Assembly: GCA_964517175.1 (NCBI GenBank)
Contig: CAZFBU010000003.1
Coordinates: forward strand, 24,969-88,968
Origin: JADJNW01 sp964517175
Lineage (GTDB): Bacteria > Bacteroidota > Bacteroidia > Chitinophagales > Saprospiraceae
Reading direction: 5' to 3'
Length of the DNA: 64,000 bases
A program made the translations under genes and the position numbers. Positions 52,429-61,553 of this stretch are shown here, in pieces. A model generated the notes under the pieces. That model saw nothing but the letters and a program-made list of their open reading frames with translations. It made no database searches and had not been told where the DNA came from. How positions within the stretch are numbered: position 1 is the stretch's first letter; the number at the start of each line of letters is the position of its first letter.

Positions 52429-55305
52429 ATGCATTTGCCCAAAACGATTAGACTGACTTTTTTGCTGTGCGCGATCGTGTCTGTTGCGCAGGCACAGGAA
52501 ATGATTAACCCAAAATTGTTGGCGACTTATCAAACCAACGTCTTCGATGCAGCCTCTGCGGAAATCGCCGCTTTTGACGCCGCCTCGGCACGCATCTTCT
52601 TTACCAATTCCGATGCGAATACCGTGACCATCCTCGACGTCAGCGACCCCGCTATGCCCACAAAGGTCAGCGACATAGATATGTCTGCTTATGGCGGTGG
52701 CGTCAACAGCGTAGCCGTTTATGATGGCTTGGTAGCGGTAGCCGTTGAAGCAGAAAATAAGACCATGCCCGGCTCCGTGGTGTTTTTTAATACCAATGGC
52801 GTTTTTCAGGCGGAAGTTATGGTAGGCGCGCTGCCGGACATGGTCACTTTCACCCACGATGGCAGCAAAGTGCTGACCGCCAACGAGGGCGAACCCAACG
52901 ATCTCTACACCCTCGATCCCGAAGGCTCGGTGAGTATTATCGACCTTTCCGGCGGCTTGACCAATGCTGCCGTTACCAACGTGACGTTCACCAGTTTTAA
53001 TGATAAAAAAGCGGCGCTGCAAAATCGGGGGGTACGCCTGAATGGCCCCAACGCAACCGTTGCGCAAGACCTCGAGCCGGAATACATCACCGTGACGCCC
53101 GATAACACCAGAGCCTACGTATCCTTGCAGGAAAATAATGCCCTGGCGGTTATTGACCTGACGACCAATGCGTTGCTGGATATTTTACCACTTGGCTTTA
53201 AAGACCACTGGCGAGGGGCGCCGGTGCTGACGGAATACAAAATCAACGAATTGATCGATCTGCCGGAGCTGGGCACACCGGTGTTTCAGCCCAATCGCGG
53301 GCCGGTCATGCTAAGCGGTTTTTCCGGTTTGTATTTTGATCCGAATGAATCGGACGAAGACAATTATGTGTTTTACACCGTGCCCGACCGCGGCCCGAAT
53401 GATGCAGCCATCTCTTTCAACGACGTAGAGCCGACAGGACTGGAACAAAACCTCCGCCCTTTCCTCTTGCCGGAGTATCAGGGTAGAATTGTAAAGCTCA
53501 CCCTCCATGTGAACGACGGCACGATGACGCTCAACGATCAACTCTTGCTGACCCGCCAGGACGGCACAACGCCGATTTCCGGAAAAGGCAACGTCATTGG
53601 TTTTGATGAAATTCCGGTGACCTACACCCAGGCGGGTACAGCCTACGACCGCGCCGAAATCACCAGCGCTACCGATACCTTTCACATCCTCGACCACGAT
53701 CCGTTTGGCGGCGACTTTGAGGGAATCGTTCGCGATAAGGACGGAAATTTCTGGCTGTGCGATGAGTATCGTCCGGCACTGTATAAGTTTGCTGCCAACG
53801 GCACGTTGATCGAGCGTTACGTTGCGGAGGGCAGCTCTTTCCTCGGCTTTGCACCACTCGAAGCAGGCGCTTACGGTGCCGAAATACTACCGGCGGTGTA
53901 CAGCAAGCGGCGCGCCAATCGCGGCTTCGAAGCGATCGCTTACGATCCGGATGCGGACATCGTTTATGCCTTTATTCAGTCGCCAATCGAAAACCCGACC
54001 AGCGCCGTGCGCAACAATTCGGATGTTATTCGGATTTTGGGTGTAAATGCCGCCGATGGCACCCCTGTTTCCGAATACGTCTATCTGTTGGAACGCAACC
54101 GCGACGCAGGTCTCGGCACTCGTGTGGACAAAATCGGCGATGCCGTTTACACCGGCAATGGCAAATTCCTGGTGATTGAACGCGACGCCAGCCAGCCGGG
54201 CGAAACAACCGGAAAAAAGTATATTTTTGAGATCAACCTGACTGGCGCTACCAACATTCTCGACAATCCGATTGCCCGCCGCGAAACGGACGATGCACCC
54301 GGTTTGAAAACACTGGAACAAATGACCGCAGATGAACTGGCGGCGGAAGGAATTTCGCCCGTTCACAAAACAAAAGTGCTCAACCTGCCTTCCATTGGCT
54401 ATTTGCCCAGCGACAAAGCTGAAGGGCTGGCGCTGCTGCCGGGCGGTTCAATCGCCGTGCTGAACGACAATGATTTTGGGCTGGCGGGTGCCGGTTTTAC
54501 CGATGATAGCGTACTGGGCATTATTGATTTTATGCAAAACTATGGACTGGACGCCAGCGACCGCGACGAAGGCCTCCGCATCAGACCCTGGCCNNNNNNN
54601 NNNNNNNNNNNNNNNNNNNNNNNNNNNNNNNNNNNNNNNNNNNNNNNNNNNNNNNNNNNNNNNNNNNNNNNNNNNNNNNNNNNNNNNNNNNNNGAAACCT
54701 ATCCAAATGACTTTAACAGCAACAACGACGAAAACGATTCATTTGAAAGTCGTAGCGACAACAAAGGCCCCGAGCCGGAAGCCATTACTATTGCGGAATA
54801 CCGGGGTGTACCGTATGCTTTCATCGGGTTGGAACGCATCGGCGGCGTTATGATTTACGATGTAAGCAACCCCCGTGCACCGGAATTTGTGACTTATTTC
54901 AACAATCGCGATTTCTCGGTCGGCGACGTCGAAAACGGCCCGGTTGGCGATCTCGGTCCGGAGGACATCAGGTTTGTTCCCAAAACTGACAGCCCCAACG
55001 GCGATGCCCTACTGATCGTTGCAAACGAAGTAAGCGGTACGGTTTCCATCTTTACCTTTGGCGATGTACCGACGAACGTGGAAGATGTTTTTGCCGCTGA
55101 GCTTCCGTGGCGGATTTTTCCCAACCCGGTGCAGGAGGTAATCTTCACCAATGTAACGGCAGATTTTGCGGTATATAACCAGATGGGACAACAAATGCTG
55201 AGTGTGAGAAACACCAATTATCTGCGGGTGAACCAACTTCCTGCGGGTACGTACGTTATTCGCAACCTGTCGAGTGGACAGTCGCAGTTGTTTATGAAGC
55301 AATAA
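52429..55305 (+). CDS. Secreted choice-of-anchor I / phytase-esterase-like protein with T9SS type A domain, gap
   Basis: 958 residues as assembled, 100 N near residue 722. Signal peptide (VSVAQAQ, to ~22). An N-terminal propeller (~30-250: DANTVTILDVSDPAMPTKV) typical of choice-of-anchor I proteins is interrupted by an 'esterase-like activity of phytase' domain (~285-640: GLYFDPNES, VPDRGPN, DFEGIVRDKDGNFWLCDEYRP). The propeller resumes (RSDNKGPEPEAI; IANEVSGTVSIF-type end) and closes with a Por sorting domain (FPNPVQEVIF ... LPAGTYVIRNLSSG). The gap falls where family members carry an extra conserved stretch, so more than 33 residues are probably missing. Likely phosphatase/esterase activity is inferred from family only. 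Confidence 0.85.
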   Translation: MHLPKTIRLTFLLCAIVSVAQAQEMINPKLLATYQTNVFDAASAEIAAFDAASARIFFTNSDANTVTILDVSDPAMPTKVSDIDMSAYGGGVNSVAVYDGLVAVAVEAENKTMPGSVVFFNTNGVFQAEVMVGALPDMVTFTHDGSKVLTANEGEPNDLYTLDPEGSVSIIDLSGGLTNAAVTNVTFTSFNDKKAALQNRGVRLNGPNATVAQDLEPEYITVTPDNTRAYVSLQENNALAVIDLTTNALLDILPLGFKDHWRGAPVLTEYKINELIDLPELGTPVFQPNRGPVMLSGFSGLYFDPNESDEDNYVFYTVPDRGPNDAAISFNDVEPTGLEQNLRPFLLPEYQGRIVKLTLHVNDGTMTLNDQLLLTRQDGTTPISGKGNVIGFDEIPVTYTQAGTAYDRAEITSATDTFHILDHDPFGGDFEGIVRDKDGNFWLCDEYRPALYKFAANGTLIERYVAEGSSFLGFAPLEAGAYGAEILPAVYSKRRANRGFEAIAYDPDADIVYAFIQSPIENPTSAVRNNSDVIRILGVNAADGTPVSEYVYLLERNRDAGLGTRVDKIGDAVYTGNGKFLVIERDASQPGETTGKKYIFEINLTGATNILDNPIARRETDDAPGLKTLEQMTADELAAEGISPVHKTKVLNLPSIGYLPSDKAEGLALLPGGSIAVLNDNDFGLAGAGFTDDSVLGIIDFMQNYGLDASDRDEGLRIRPWXXXXXXXXXXXXXXXXXXXXXXXXXXXXXXXXXXETYPNDFNSNNDENDSFESRSDNKGPEPEAITIAEYRGVPYAFIGLERIGGVMIYDVSNPRAPEFVTYFNNRDFSVGDVENGPVGDLGPEDIRFVPKTDSPNGDALLIVANEVSGTVSIFTFGDVPTNVEDVFAAELPWRIFPNPVQEVIFTNVTADFAVYNQMGQQMLSVRNTNYLRVNQLPAGTYVIRNLSSGQSQLFMKQ
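54594..54693. other. Assembly gap (100 N) in the phytase-like gene
   Basis: 100 N. The frame is the same on both sides. Confidence 0.95.
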
Positions 55306-55311
55306 GCAACG

Positions 55312-55359
55312 GCGGGACCGGGCGAGGCAATATTCCCCCGGTTCCGCTTCTTTTTTATC
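55312..55359 (+). terminator. Intrinsic terminator after the phytase-like gene
   Basis: GCGGGACCGGG (55312-55322) pairs with CCCGGTTCCGC (55337-55347; one G-U pair), followed by TTCTTTTTT. Confidence 0.75.
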
Positions 55360-55417
55360 TTCTTCGATTACACATCTTACCGATGAATTGCCGACCTTTG
55401 TAAAAATATAAAACGAT

Positions 55418-55717
55418 ATGACACTCGAAGAATTGACCAAATACTTTGACGATCACGCCCACAAGATGGCGGATATTGAAAAAACGATGAAACTCGTATT
55501 GGACGAAGGAATTATTTACATCGAAATGAAAGGCGAAAATTCCGTTGTTTCCAACGAAGATAAAGAAGCCGACTGCGTTATTACCACCAAGAGCGAAACA
55601 CTGGAAGCCTTGCGCAAAGGCGAACTCAACCCCATGATGGCAGTGATGGGCGGCAAGATCAAGATCAAAGGCGATATGGGCGTGGCGATGAAGCTGCAGG
55701 CGCTGCTCTCTGATTAA
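55418..55717 (+). CDS. SCP2 sterol-binding-domain protein
   Basis: 99 residues, the whole protein being one SCP2 domain. The characteristic end GELNPMMAVMGGKIKIKGDMGVAMKLQALL is present, with the ITTKSETLEALRKGE helix before it. SCP2 folds bind fatty acids or other lipids; the ligand here is unknown. Cytosolic, no signal peptide. Its last bases overlap the converging moaE stop by 4. Confidence 0.9.
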   Translation: MTLEELTKYFDDHAHKMADIEKTMKLVLDEGIIYIEMKGENSVVSNEDKEADCVITTKSETLEALRKGELNPMMAVMGGKIKIKGDMGVAMKLQALLSD

Positions 55718-56130
55718 GGGTGCGCAGCAACCCACACTTCGCCGTCCTCAAAAATTTCCTTTTTCCAGATCGGAACCGTTTGCTTGAGCGTGTCGATCAC
55801 AAAGCGGCACGCCTCAAAAGCATCGGCGCGATGAGGCGTAGAAACCGCGACGACCACGGCCACATCCCCAATGTGCAGGGTTCCTGTTCGGTGATGAATG
55901 GCTATTTTCTGGATCGGCCATTTTTGCTGCGCCTGTGATGTAATTTTTTGCATTTCGGAAATCGCCATTGGTTCGTAGGCTTCATACTCCAGGCGCGTGA
56001 CCGTGCGCCCCTGGGTATTGTCCCGCACAGTACCGATAAATACATCCACTGCTCCCGCGCCGCCATCCAGCACGTAGTCGATGCAGGTTTGCGCGCTCAG
56101 AGGTTTGTCTGTAAGCTGAATATCTACCAT
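55714..56130 (-). CDS. moaE: Molybdopterin synthase catalytic subunit
   Basis: 138 residues. Transfers sulfur from the MoaD thiocarboxylate to cyclic pyranopterin monophosphate. Hallmarks: AVDVFIGTVRDNTQGR, LEYEAYEPMAISEM, IHHRTGTLHIGDVAVVVAVSTPHRADAFEACRFVID and PIWKKEIFEDGEVWV (the catalytic lysine is in WKKE). It follows moaD on the minus strand after 44 bases. Confidence 0.95.
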   Translation of the reverse strand: MVDIQLTDKPLSAQTCIDYVLDGGAGAVDVFIGTVRDNTQGRTVTRLEYEAYEPMAISEMQKITSQAQQKWPIQKIAIHHRTGTLHIGDVAVVVAVSTPHRADAFEACRFVIDTLKQTVPIWKKEIFEDGEVWVAAHP

Positions 56131-56174
56131 TGTATATTGTATAAGGTGTACGTTTTTGCAAATTAAAATAAGGA

Positions 56175-56420
56175 TTATCCGCCACTCACCGGTGGAATGA
56201 GCACCACTTCGTCGCTATCTCCAATTTTTGCCTCGCTTTCTGCATAAGCGCCATTGATCGCTACAGCCAGGGAGTTGAGTTTTTCCAGTTCCGGATATTG
56301 CGCAGTAAGTTGCGCTCGCAGGGCAGCAACTGTCGCATTCTCGGGCAGGGCAAGCTGTATTTCCCGGTTGCCCAAAATATCTTTGGCAATGCCAAATGCC
56401 AGTATTTTCACTTTCATCAT
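56175..56420 (-). CDS. moaD: Molybdopterin synthase sulfur carrier subunit
   Basis: About 81 residues from the double ATG at 56420/56417 (MMKVKILAFG). The frame is open upstream to 56492, but the extension is not family-like. Ubiquitin-like fold: KDILGNREIQLALPENATVAALRAQL, with the invariant C-terminal Gly-Gly (PPVSGG) that is adenylated and thiocarboxylated. It forms the sulfur-transfer pair with moaE directly downstream. Confidence 0.93.
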   Translation of the reverse strand: MMKVKILAFGIAKDILGNREIQLALPENATVAALRAQLTAQYPELEKLNSLAVAINGAYAESEAKIGDSDEVVLIPPVSGG

Positions 56421-56680
56421 TTTGTTTTTTTCTCCATGTGTGACCAAAGTTCCGCATTTGCGTCTAAAAATTAAACACCTTTTGTCAGACAAAGGTCAAA
56501 TTTTTACCCAAAATCGACGCCAAATTTTATATTGCAAACACCGGGTTACAACGGCAATGTATTCATCAAGCATATTGTTAAGCTCGAAAAACATTAATGA
56601 AATATTATTCTGACAAAAGGTTTTGAAGTGTATTGAACCGATTCAGAATGAGAATGTTAGTAAATTTTACACCTAAAAGG

Positions 56681-56711
56681 TTGACAACAATGAACGAAGG
56701 GGTTATCTTTG
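56681..56711 (+). promoter_or_regulatory. Consensus promoter in the moaD-transglycosylase spacer
   Basis: TTG (56681-56683), 20 bases, TATCTTTG (56704-56711). Transcription would start near 56717, about 300 bases before the next gene, through an SD-like AAAAGGAAA and a 13-codon GTG-started mini-frame (56747-56788), then the 10-bp tandem repeat. Confidence 0.6.
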
Positions 56712-56815
56712 CGCCCAGATTAATATTTTTAGGCAAAAGGAAACCCGTGAACATAACAAACCTGCCCATATTCATCAAAAACCTTTGAATGAATTTATTT
56801 TCTGTAAGACATACG

Positions 56816-56955
56816 TGAACATATTTGAACATATTNNNNNNNNNNNNNNNNNNNNNNNNNNNNNNNNNNNNNNNNNNNNNNNNNNNNNNNNNNNNNNNNN
56901 NNNNNNNNNNNNNNNNNNNNNNNNNNNNNNNNNNNTGAACATATTTGAACATATT
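56816..56955 (+). repeat. 10-bp tandem repeat (TGAACATATT)n with gap
   Basis: Two perfect units on each side of the 100-N gap (56816-56835 and 56936-56955). 100 N equals ten more units in phase. An AT step every 10 bases is in register with the DNA helix. It lies about 70 bases before the transglycosylase start. Confidence 0.8.
56836..56935. other. Assembly gap (100 N) in the 10-bp repeat
   Basis: 100 N, in phase with the repeat on both sides. Confidence 0.95.
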
Positions 56956-57022
56956 GAACTAAACTCATTATTCTAGTGAAATGGGGTATGATCCCCAGTT
57001 ATTTTTTAATTAAAGTGTAATA

Positions 57023-58159
57023 ATGAAATTCCCATGGACATTGGTTGCCGCACTGGTGATGTTTCACCTCGTGCTGGTAACTGCTGAAACAAACGCGCTA
57101 ACCCCCGGCGCCTCCGACGATGATTTTAGTAATCGATGGAGCACGAATGATGGGGTTATACAGGAGCGATTGGAAAAAATCCAATTGCCTTTCAAAGCAA
57201 AGTACTCTACTGAAGTACGCTACTACATTAAGGACTACGTGACGACAGGCTACAAATCTACCGAAGGAATCTTAGGGCGATCACTACTGTACTTCCCGAT
57301 TTTCGAGCACTACCTGATGATTAACAAGTTGCCGCGCGAGCTGATGTACCTGCCAATTATCGAATCGGCGCTCGATCCAACCGCAAAATCGCCGGTGGGC
57401 GCTGCCGGGCTTTGGCAAATTATGGCTTCCACGGCAAAAGACTACGGGCTGAGAATAGACGGTCATGTGGATGAACGCCTCGACCCGTACCGCTCCACAG
57501 AAGCAGCCGTGAAAATTTTGTCTGACCTGTACCGCCAGTTTGGCGACTGGCAACTGGTGCTCGCCGCTTACAATTGCGGCCCGGGCCGTGTACGGCAGGC
57601 TATTCGCGCTGCCAATTGTAAGGACTACGACGAGGTGGAAAAATACCTCCCTACGCAAACGCAACGCTACGTACCTGCTTTTGTAGCAGCGGCTTACGTG
57701 GTGAATCACTACAACGATCACAACCTGCGACCAAGCTATCCTACCCTGAATGTGCGCGAAACCCGTGTATTGAAAGTGTACGACTCGCTATCCTTTCAGG
57801 AAATTGCTTCGGCTTGCGGGCTGGCGCCGGGTACTGTTCGCTTTCTGAATCCCGGTTACATCCGGAGCTATGTACCTGCCGGCAAGCAAGGCAGCTATAT
57901 TTGTCTTCCGGCAGGCTCTACGAAAGCTTTCAAAGATTATCTGGCCGGAAAAACAATCCTGAAAGGGGAAGCCATTCCAGCGGATAAGTTTAGAAGCACC
58001 TACGTAGTGGCAAAAGGAGATAAGATTGAAAACCTGGCAAATTTGTTCAAATGCACGGTGGAGGACATCGTAAAGTGGAATGATTTGTCATCGACACAAG
58101 TATTTGTAAATCAGGAATTGATCGTGTATTTGCCGAGCGAGTTGTCGAAGCGCGCATAA
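57023..58159 (+). CDS. Membrane-bound-lytic-transglycosylase-like (MltD/SLT family) with LysM
   Basis: 378 residues, signal peptide (MKFPWTLVAALVMFHLVLVTAE). The SLT domain (~85-225) has the catalytic glutamate in YLPIIESALDPTAKSPVGAAG, then LWQIMASTAKDYGL, ERLDPYRSTEAAVKIL and LAAYNCGPGRVRQAI. A C-terminal LysM (~330-375: TYVVAKGDKIENLANLFKC) binds glycan chains. It cleaves the MurNAc-GlcNAc bond forming anhydro ends. A close paralogue lies directly downstream. Confidence 0.92.
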   Translation: MKFPWTLVAALVMFHLVLVTAETNALTPGASDDDFSNRWSTNDGVIQERLEKIQLPFKAKYSTEVRYYIKDYVTTGYKSTEGILGRSLLYFPIFEHYLMINKLPRELMYLPIIESALDPTAKSPVGAAGLWQIMASTAKDYGLRIDGHVDERLDPYRSTEAAVKILSDLYRQFGDWQLVLAAYNCGPGRVRQAIRAANCKDYDEVEKYLPTQTQRYVPAFVAAAYVVNHYNDHNLRPSYPTLNVRETRVLKVYDSLSFQEIASACGLAPGTVRFLNPGYIRSYVPAGKQGSYICLPAGSTKAFKDYLAGKTILKGEAIPADKFRSTYVVAKGDKIENLANLFKCTVEDIVKWNDLSSTQVFVNQELIVYLPSELSKRA

Positions 58160-58184
58160 GTTTTTTTTTACACGATTAACACAG

Positions 58185-58218
58185 TGCCACATTCCGGATT
58201 CGGAGTGTGGCATTTTTT
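58185..58218 (+). terminator. Intrinsic terminator after the first transglycosylase
   Basis: TGCCACATTCCG (58185-58196) pairs with CGGAGTGTGGCA (58201-58212; one wobble), loop GATT, then six T. Confidence 0.85.
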
Positions 58219-58339
58219 GTTTTAGAGAATTATCGTTACATCCAGCATTCATGGCACTTTACAAAGTGTTTACAATCCATCATTTTAGCCATTTTTTATA
58301 TTATAAAAAGAATTATGAGTTCGTAAATATTTTGTTTTA

Positions 58340-58371
58340 TTTGACAGGTCAAGATAAAATTTTTATATTTA
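58340..58371 (+). promoter_or_regulatory. Probable promoter of the second transglycosylase
   Basis: TTTG (58340-58343), 20-base spacer, TATATTTA (58364-58371; one mismatch to TAnnTTTG). The rest of the spacer 58219-58509 is AT-rich with no gene that I can support. Confidence 0.5.
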
Positions 58372-58509
58372 TCTCAGTTTTTGAGCATACGCTACCTGCC
58401 TACCTTAATTTTTTCAATACAACTGTATAAGCAATTCGCCGATACTCCGAGTTTTTGGAGTATCTGTTGCCGTATTGCAATTCACCTAAACATTAAATCC
58501 CTATTACCT

Positions 58510-59559
58510 ATGAAACGCTCATGGACTTTATCCATTGGTGTGTGGGCCATGACCATGCTTTTTGCGGTCTCTTTGTCTGCACATATCATTAACCCCGAAA
58601 AGCCATCCGCCGCCGAACGTGCACAAGCCGCGGACGCTAAGCTGAACAGCGCCCTGGACCTTCTGCCGGTGCATTTTCCCGACAGCCAGCGCGACAACAT
58701 AAAGCGGCTGATTCGCGAGCAGTTGCAGCAGGGCCGTCGCGCTACAGAAGCAACACTGGGAAGGGCAAAGGTCTATTTCCCGATCTTTGAGCACTACCTG
58801 CAGGTATATAACCTGCCCGAGGAGCTTAAGTGTGTACCCTTTGTAGAATCTCGTCTGCGGTTGCAGGCGCAATCACCGGCGGGAGCGCGGGGCTTGTGGC
58901 AATTTATGGATTATACGGCAAAAGAATACCATTTGAGAATAGACGAAACCGTGGATGAGCGCCTGGATCCACTTCGGGCAACGGAAGCCGCCATGCGATT
59001 GCTCTCCGACCTGTATGATGAGTTTGATGACTGGCTATTGGCACTGGCTGCCTACAACTGCGGGCCAGGCAACGTACGGAAAGCCATCCGTAGGGCCAAC
59101 AGCCGCTATTATTGGAAACTGGAGAAATATTTGCCGGGGCAGACCAGACATTATATCCCGGCGTTTATTGCGGCTATGTATGTCGTACAGCACTATGAAC
59201 AACACGGCTTGCAGCCCAAGCCGTATCACTACCGGTTTACACATGTGCGGGCGCTGCCCGTGCCCGTTGCTTCCGATTTGCCGGTGGCAGTGCGTCGGCC
59301 GCAACCTACTATGAGGCTGCTAAACCCCGGTTGCAAGCAGGAGGTGCTTCCCGCTTTCGTGTGCGGGAATCACCCTACCCTGCCCGGCATTGATTTTCTG
59401 AAAGCCATTGCGCCGCCGATGGCTGATAATTGTCTCATTGCAGAATTGCCAGAAGAAGCGACCAAACCACCCTACCTCCAAAAAACCTTTTTTGAGCATA
59501 CGATCGCTTTTATCTCTTATTCCTGGAGCCATTTTTGGCAAACCCCAAGACGCATGTAA
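58510..59559 (+). CDS. Second lytic transglycosylase, SLT domain without LysM
   Basis: 349 residues from the ATG at 58510 (MKRSWTLSIGVWAMTMLFAVSLSA, signal peptide); the frame is open to 58381. The SLT domain (~95-245) keeps the catalytic glutamate (CVPFVESRLRLQAQSPAGARG), LWQFMDYTAKEYHL, ERLDPLRATEAAMRLL and LAAYNCGPGNVRKAI, all in step with its upstream neighbour. The C-terminus, instead of LysM, has a Pro/Cys-containing segment. The pair looks like a tandem duplication in which one copy lost its binding module. Confidence 0.9.
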   Translation: MKRSWTLSIGVWAMTMLFAVSLSAHIINPEKPSAAERAQAADAKLNSALDLLPVHFPDSQRDNIKRLIREQLQQGRRATEATLGRAKVYFPIFEHYLQVYNLPEELKCVPFVESRLRLQAQSPAGARGLWQFMDYTAKEYHLRIDETVDERLDPLRATEAAMRLLSDLYDEFDDWLLALAAYNCGPGNVRKAIRRANSRYYWKLEKYLPGQTRHYIPAFIAAMYVVQHYEQHGLQPKPYHYRFTHVRALPVPVASDLPVAVRRPQPTMRLLNPGCKQEVLPAFVCGNHPTLPGIDFLKAIAPPMADNCLIAELPEEATKPPYLQKTFFEHTIAFISYSWSHFWQTPRRM

Positions 59560-59673
59560 GCTTTTGTGGGGAAAAATGCGCATTTAGCAAAATTTTTCCC
59601 CCGATTGCTTTCTCAAACCACAAAATTCTGCTAAACTTCGGTGTCAAATATTTTCTTCGCTCAAATTAGCAGC

Positions 59674-60413
59674 ATGAACTTACTATTTGCCTATATCACT
59701 TGGGATGTCTCGCCGGAGATCGTCTCCGTTGGTCCGCTCACTTTTCGATGGTACGGCTTGCTCTTTGCACTGGGTTTTCTGGTTGGCTTGTACATCGTAC
59801 GGCGCATGTTTCAGGAAGAAAAAGCGCCTGAAGCCTGGCTCGACAAAGCATTTATCTACGTCGTGGTCGGCGCGGTGCTCGGCGCAAGGCTGGGGCACGT
59901 GTTCTTTTACGATTGGGATTATTACTCCCAGCACCTCTCGGAAATTCCGCAGGTATGGAAAGGCGGGCTTGCCAGTCACGGTGGCGCTATTGGGGTTATT
60001 CTGGCATTGTGGATTTTTTCGGTTCGGGTATCGAAAAAATCTATCCTCTGGATACTGGACAAGGTAGTCGTGCCAACCGCGCTTGCCGGCAGCTTTATCC
60101 GGCTGGGCAATTTGATGAATTCCGAAATTCTCGGCAAACCGGCGGATGTCCCCTGGGCATTTGTGTTCACACGGGTGGATGACGTACCGCGCCATCCCGT
60201 GCAACTGTACGAATCCTTGAGCTACCTCGCAATATTTTTCATCCTCTATTTCGTTTACTGGAATATGGGCAAACGCAAACATGCCGGTTTCGTTTTCGGA
60301 CTTTTCCTGATATTGGTATTCGGCGTCCGTATCATCTGGGAATACATGAAGGAAAGCCAGGGCGGCATCGAAAGTGCCTTTGGCAATGCGCTGAGTACCG
60401 GACAGCTACTGAG
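59674..60413 (+). CDS. lgt: Prolipoprotein diacylglyceryl transferase (3' end in gap)
   Basis: About 247 residues visible from the ATG at 59674 (MNLLFAYITW); the C-terminus lies in the 100-N gap. Lgt attaches diacylglycerol to the lipobox cysteine of prolipoproteins such as those encoded here (SusD-type, LptC, the foldase lipoprotein). Signature features: SHGGAIGV near the active site and GSFIRLGNLMNSEI (the Lgt box G-x-R-x-G-N). Five to six membrane spans are seen; family members have about seven, the last probably being in the gap. Confidence 0.92.
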
Positions 60414-60513
60414 NNNNNNNNNNNNNNNNNNNNNNNNNNNNNNNNNNNNNNNNNNNNNNNNNNNNNNNNNNNNNNNNNNNNNNNNNNNNNNNNNNNNNNN
60501 NNNNNNNNNNNNN
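60414..60513. other. Assembly gap (100 N) between lgt and the SdiA-regulated-type gene
   Basis: 100 N. The missing parts (Lgt C-terminus plus the start of the next gene) need more than 100 bases, so the size is nominal. Confidence 0.9.
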
Positions 60514-61357
60514 ACCACCATCCATCATTGGCTATAGCTCCAATGTTCCGGATCAGACATTTGAAATGCCTGCCGCACTCGAGGAAATTTCGGGGCTCGG
60601 AATGACTGCCGACGGCGTGTATCTGGTGGGGGTTCAGGATGAAGACGGGCTGATTTTTTTTATCAATAAAGCTACCGGAAAAGTAGAGCGTCCGGTTGAA
60701 TTCTGGAAAGACGGCGATTACGAAGGTGTAGAAGTAGTCGGCAATGATATTTACGTGGTAAAAAGTACCGGCACCGTTTATCATGTGCCAGAGAAACACG
60801 GCGAATATCATCGGAATCATGTCGAGAAGTACAATTTTTTTCTAACCGAAGAAAACGACGTGGAAGGCCTGGCTCACGATGCAAAAAACAACCGCCTGCT
60901 GCTCGCCTGCAAAGCTAAAGCCGGAGAGGGGCAAAATTACCAGCGCCAAAAGGGGATTTATGGTTTTGATCTGGAAAAAATGACCCTGACCGAAGAGCCG
61001 GTATATACCGTCAGCCTTTCGCAGGTACTGACCTACCTTAGCAGCACGCCGTACTATCAGGATAAAGACAAACTGCTGGAACGCTTCGATGAAGATGCCG
61101 ACGAATTGGACTTCGCACCCTCGGCTATTGCCATTCACCCCGTTACGGAGCATATTTACATCCTCTCGTCCGTAGGTAAATTATTGCTGGTCATTGATTC
61201 GGAAGGGGAAATTGTCCACCTCGAAAAACTCAAAAAAAGCGTGCACCATCAGCCGGAGGGGCTGTGTTTTGATCGCGATGGCACGATGTACATTGCCAAC
61301 GAAGGCAGCAAAAAGCTACCGGCAAAAATCTATCGTTTTCAATACCAAAAGCAATAG
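60514..61357 (+). CDS. SdiA-regulated-domain propeller protein (5' end in gap)
   Basis: The frame is open from the gap onward, reading PPSIIGYSSNVPDQTFEMPAA; the true start is lost. About 280 residues remain. Beta-propeller blades are visible: LEEISGLGM...GVYLVGVQDEDG, GDYEGVEVVGNDIYVVKSTG, NDVEGLAHDAKNNRLLLACKA, and HHQPEGLCFDRDGTMYIANEGSKKLPA. The EGL/EGV plus glutamate repeats are typical of the SdiA-regulated family, whose function is not established. An internal ATG at 60566 should not be used as the start because the conserved first strand is upstream of it. Confidence 0.8.
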
Positions 61358-61553
61358 AACTGTTCTGGCGCTTCGGTGTTCTAATGATAATTGTAAAAAC
61401 AGAAGCGAGCCGCGAAAAGCAAACGGCGAATTCCCTAGAAAAGCTTGGATAATTTAGGTATTTGCCTGATTTTCGCGGTGTCACAATACGCAACCCGGAA
61501 AGTTTATTGTCTAAAATCACCCGGAGGACTCCTCCGGAATAACTTATAACAGA

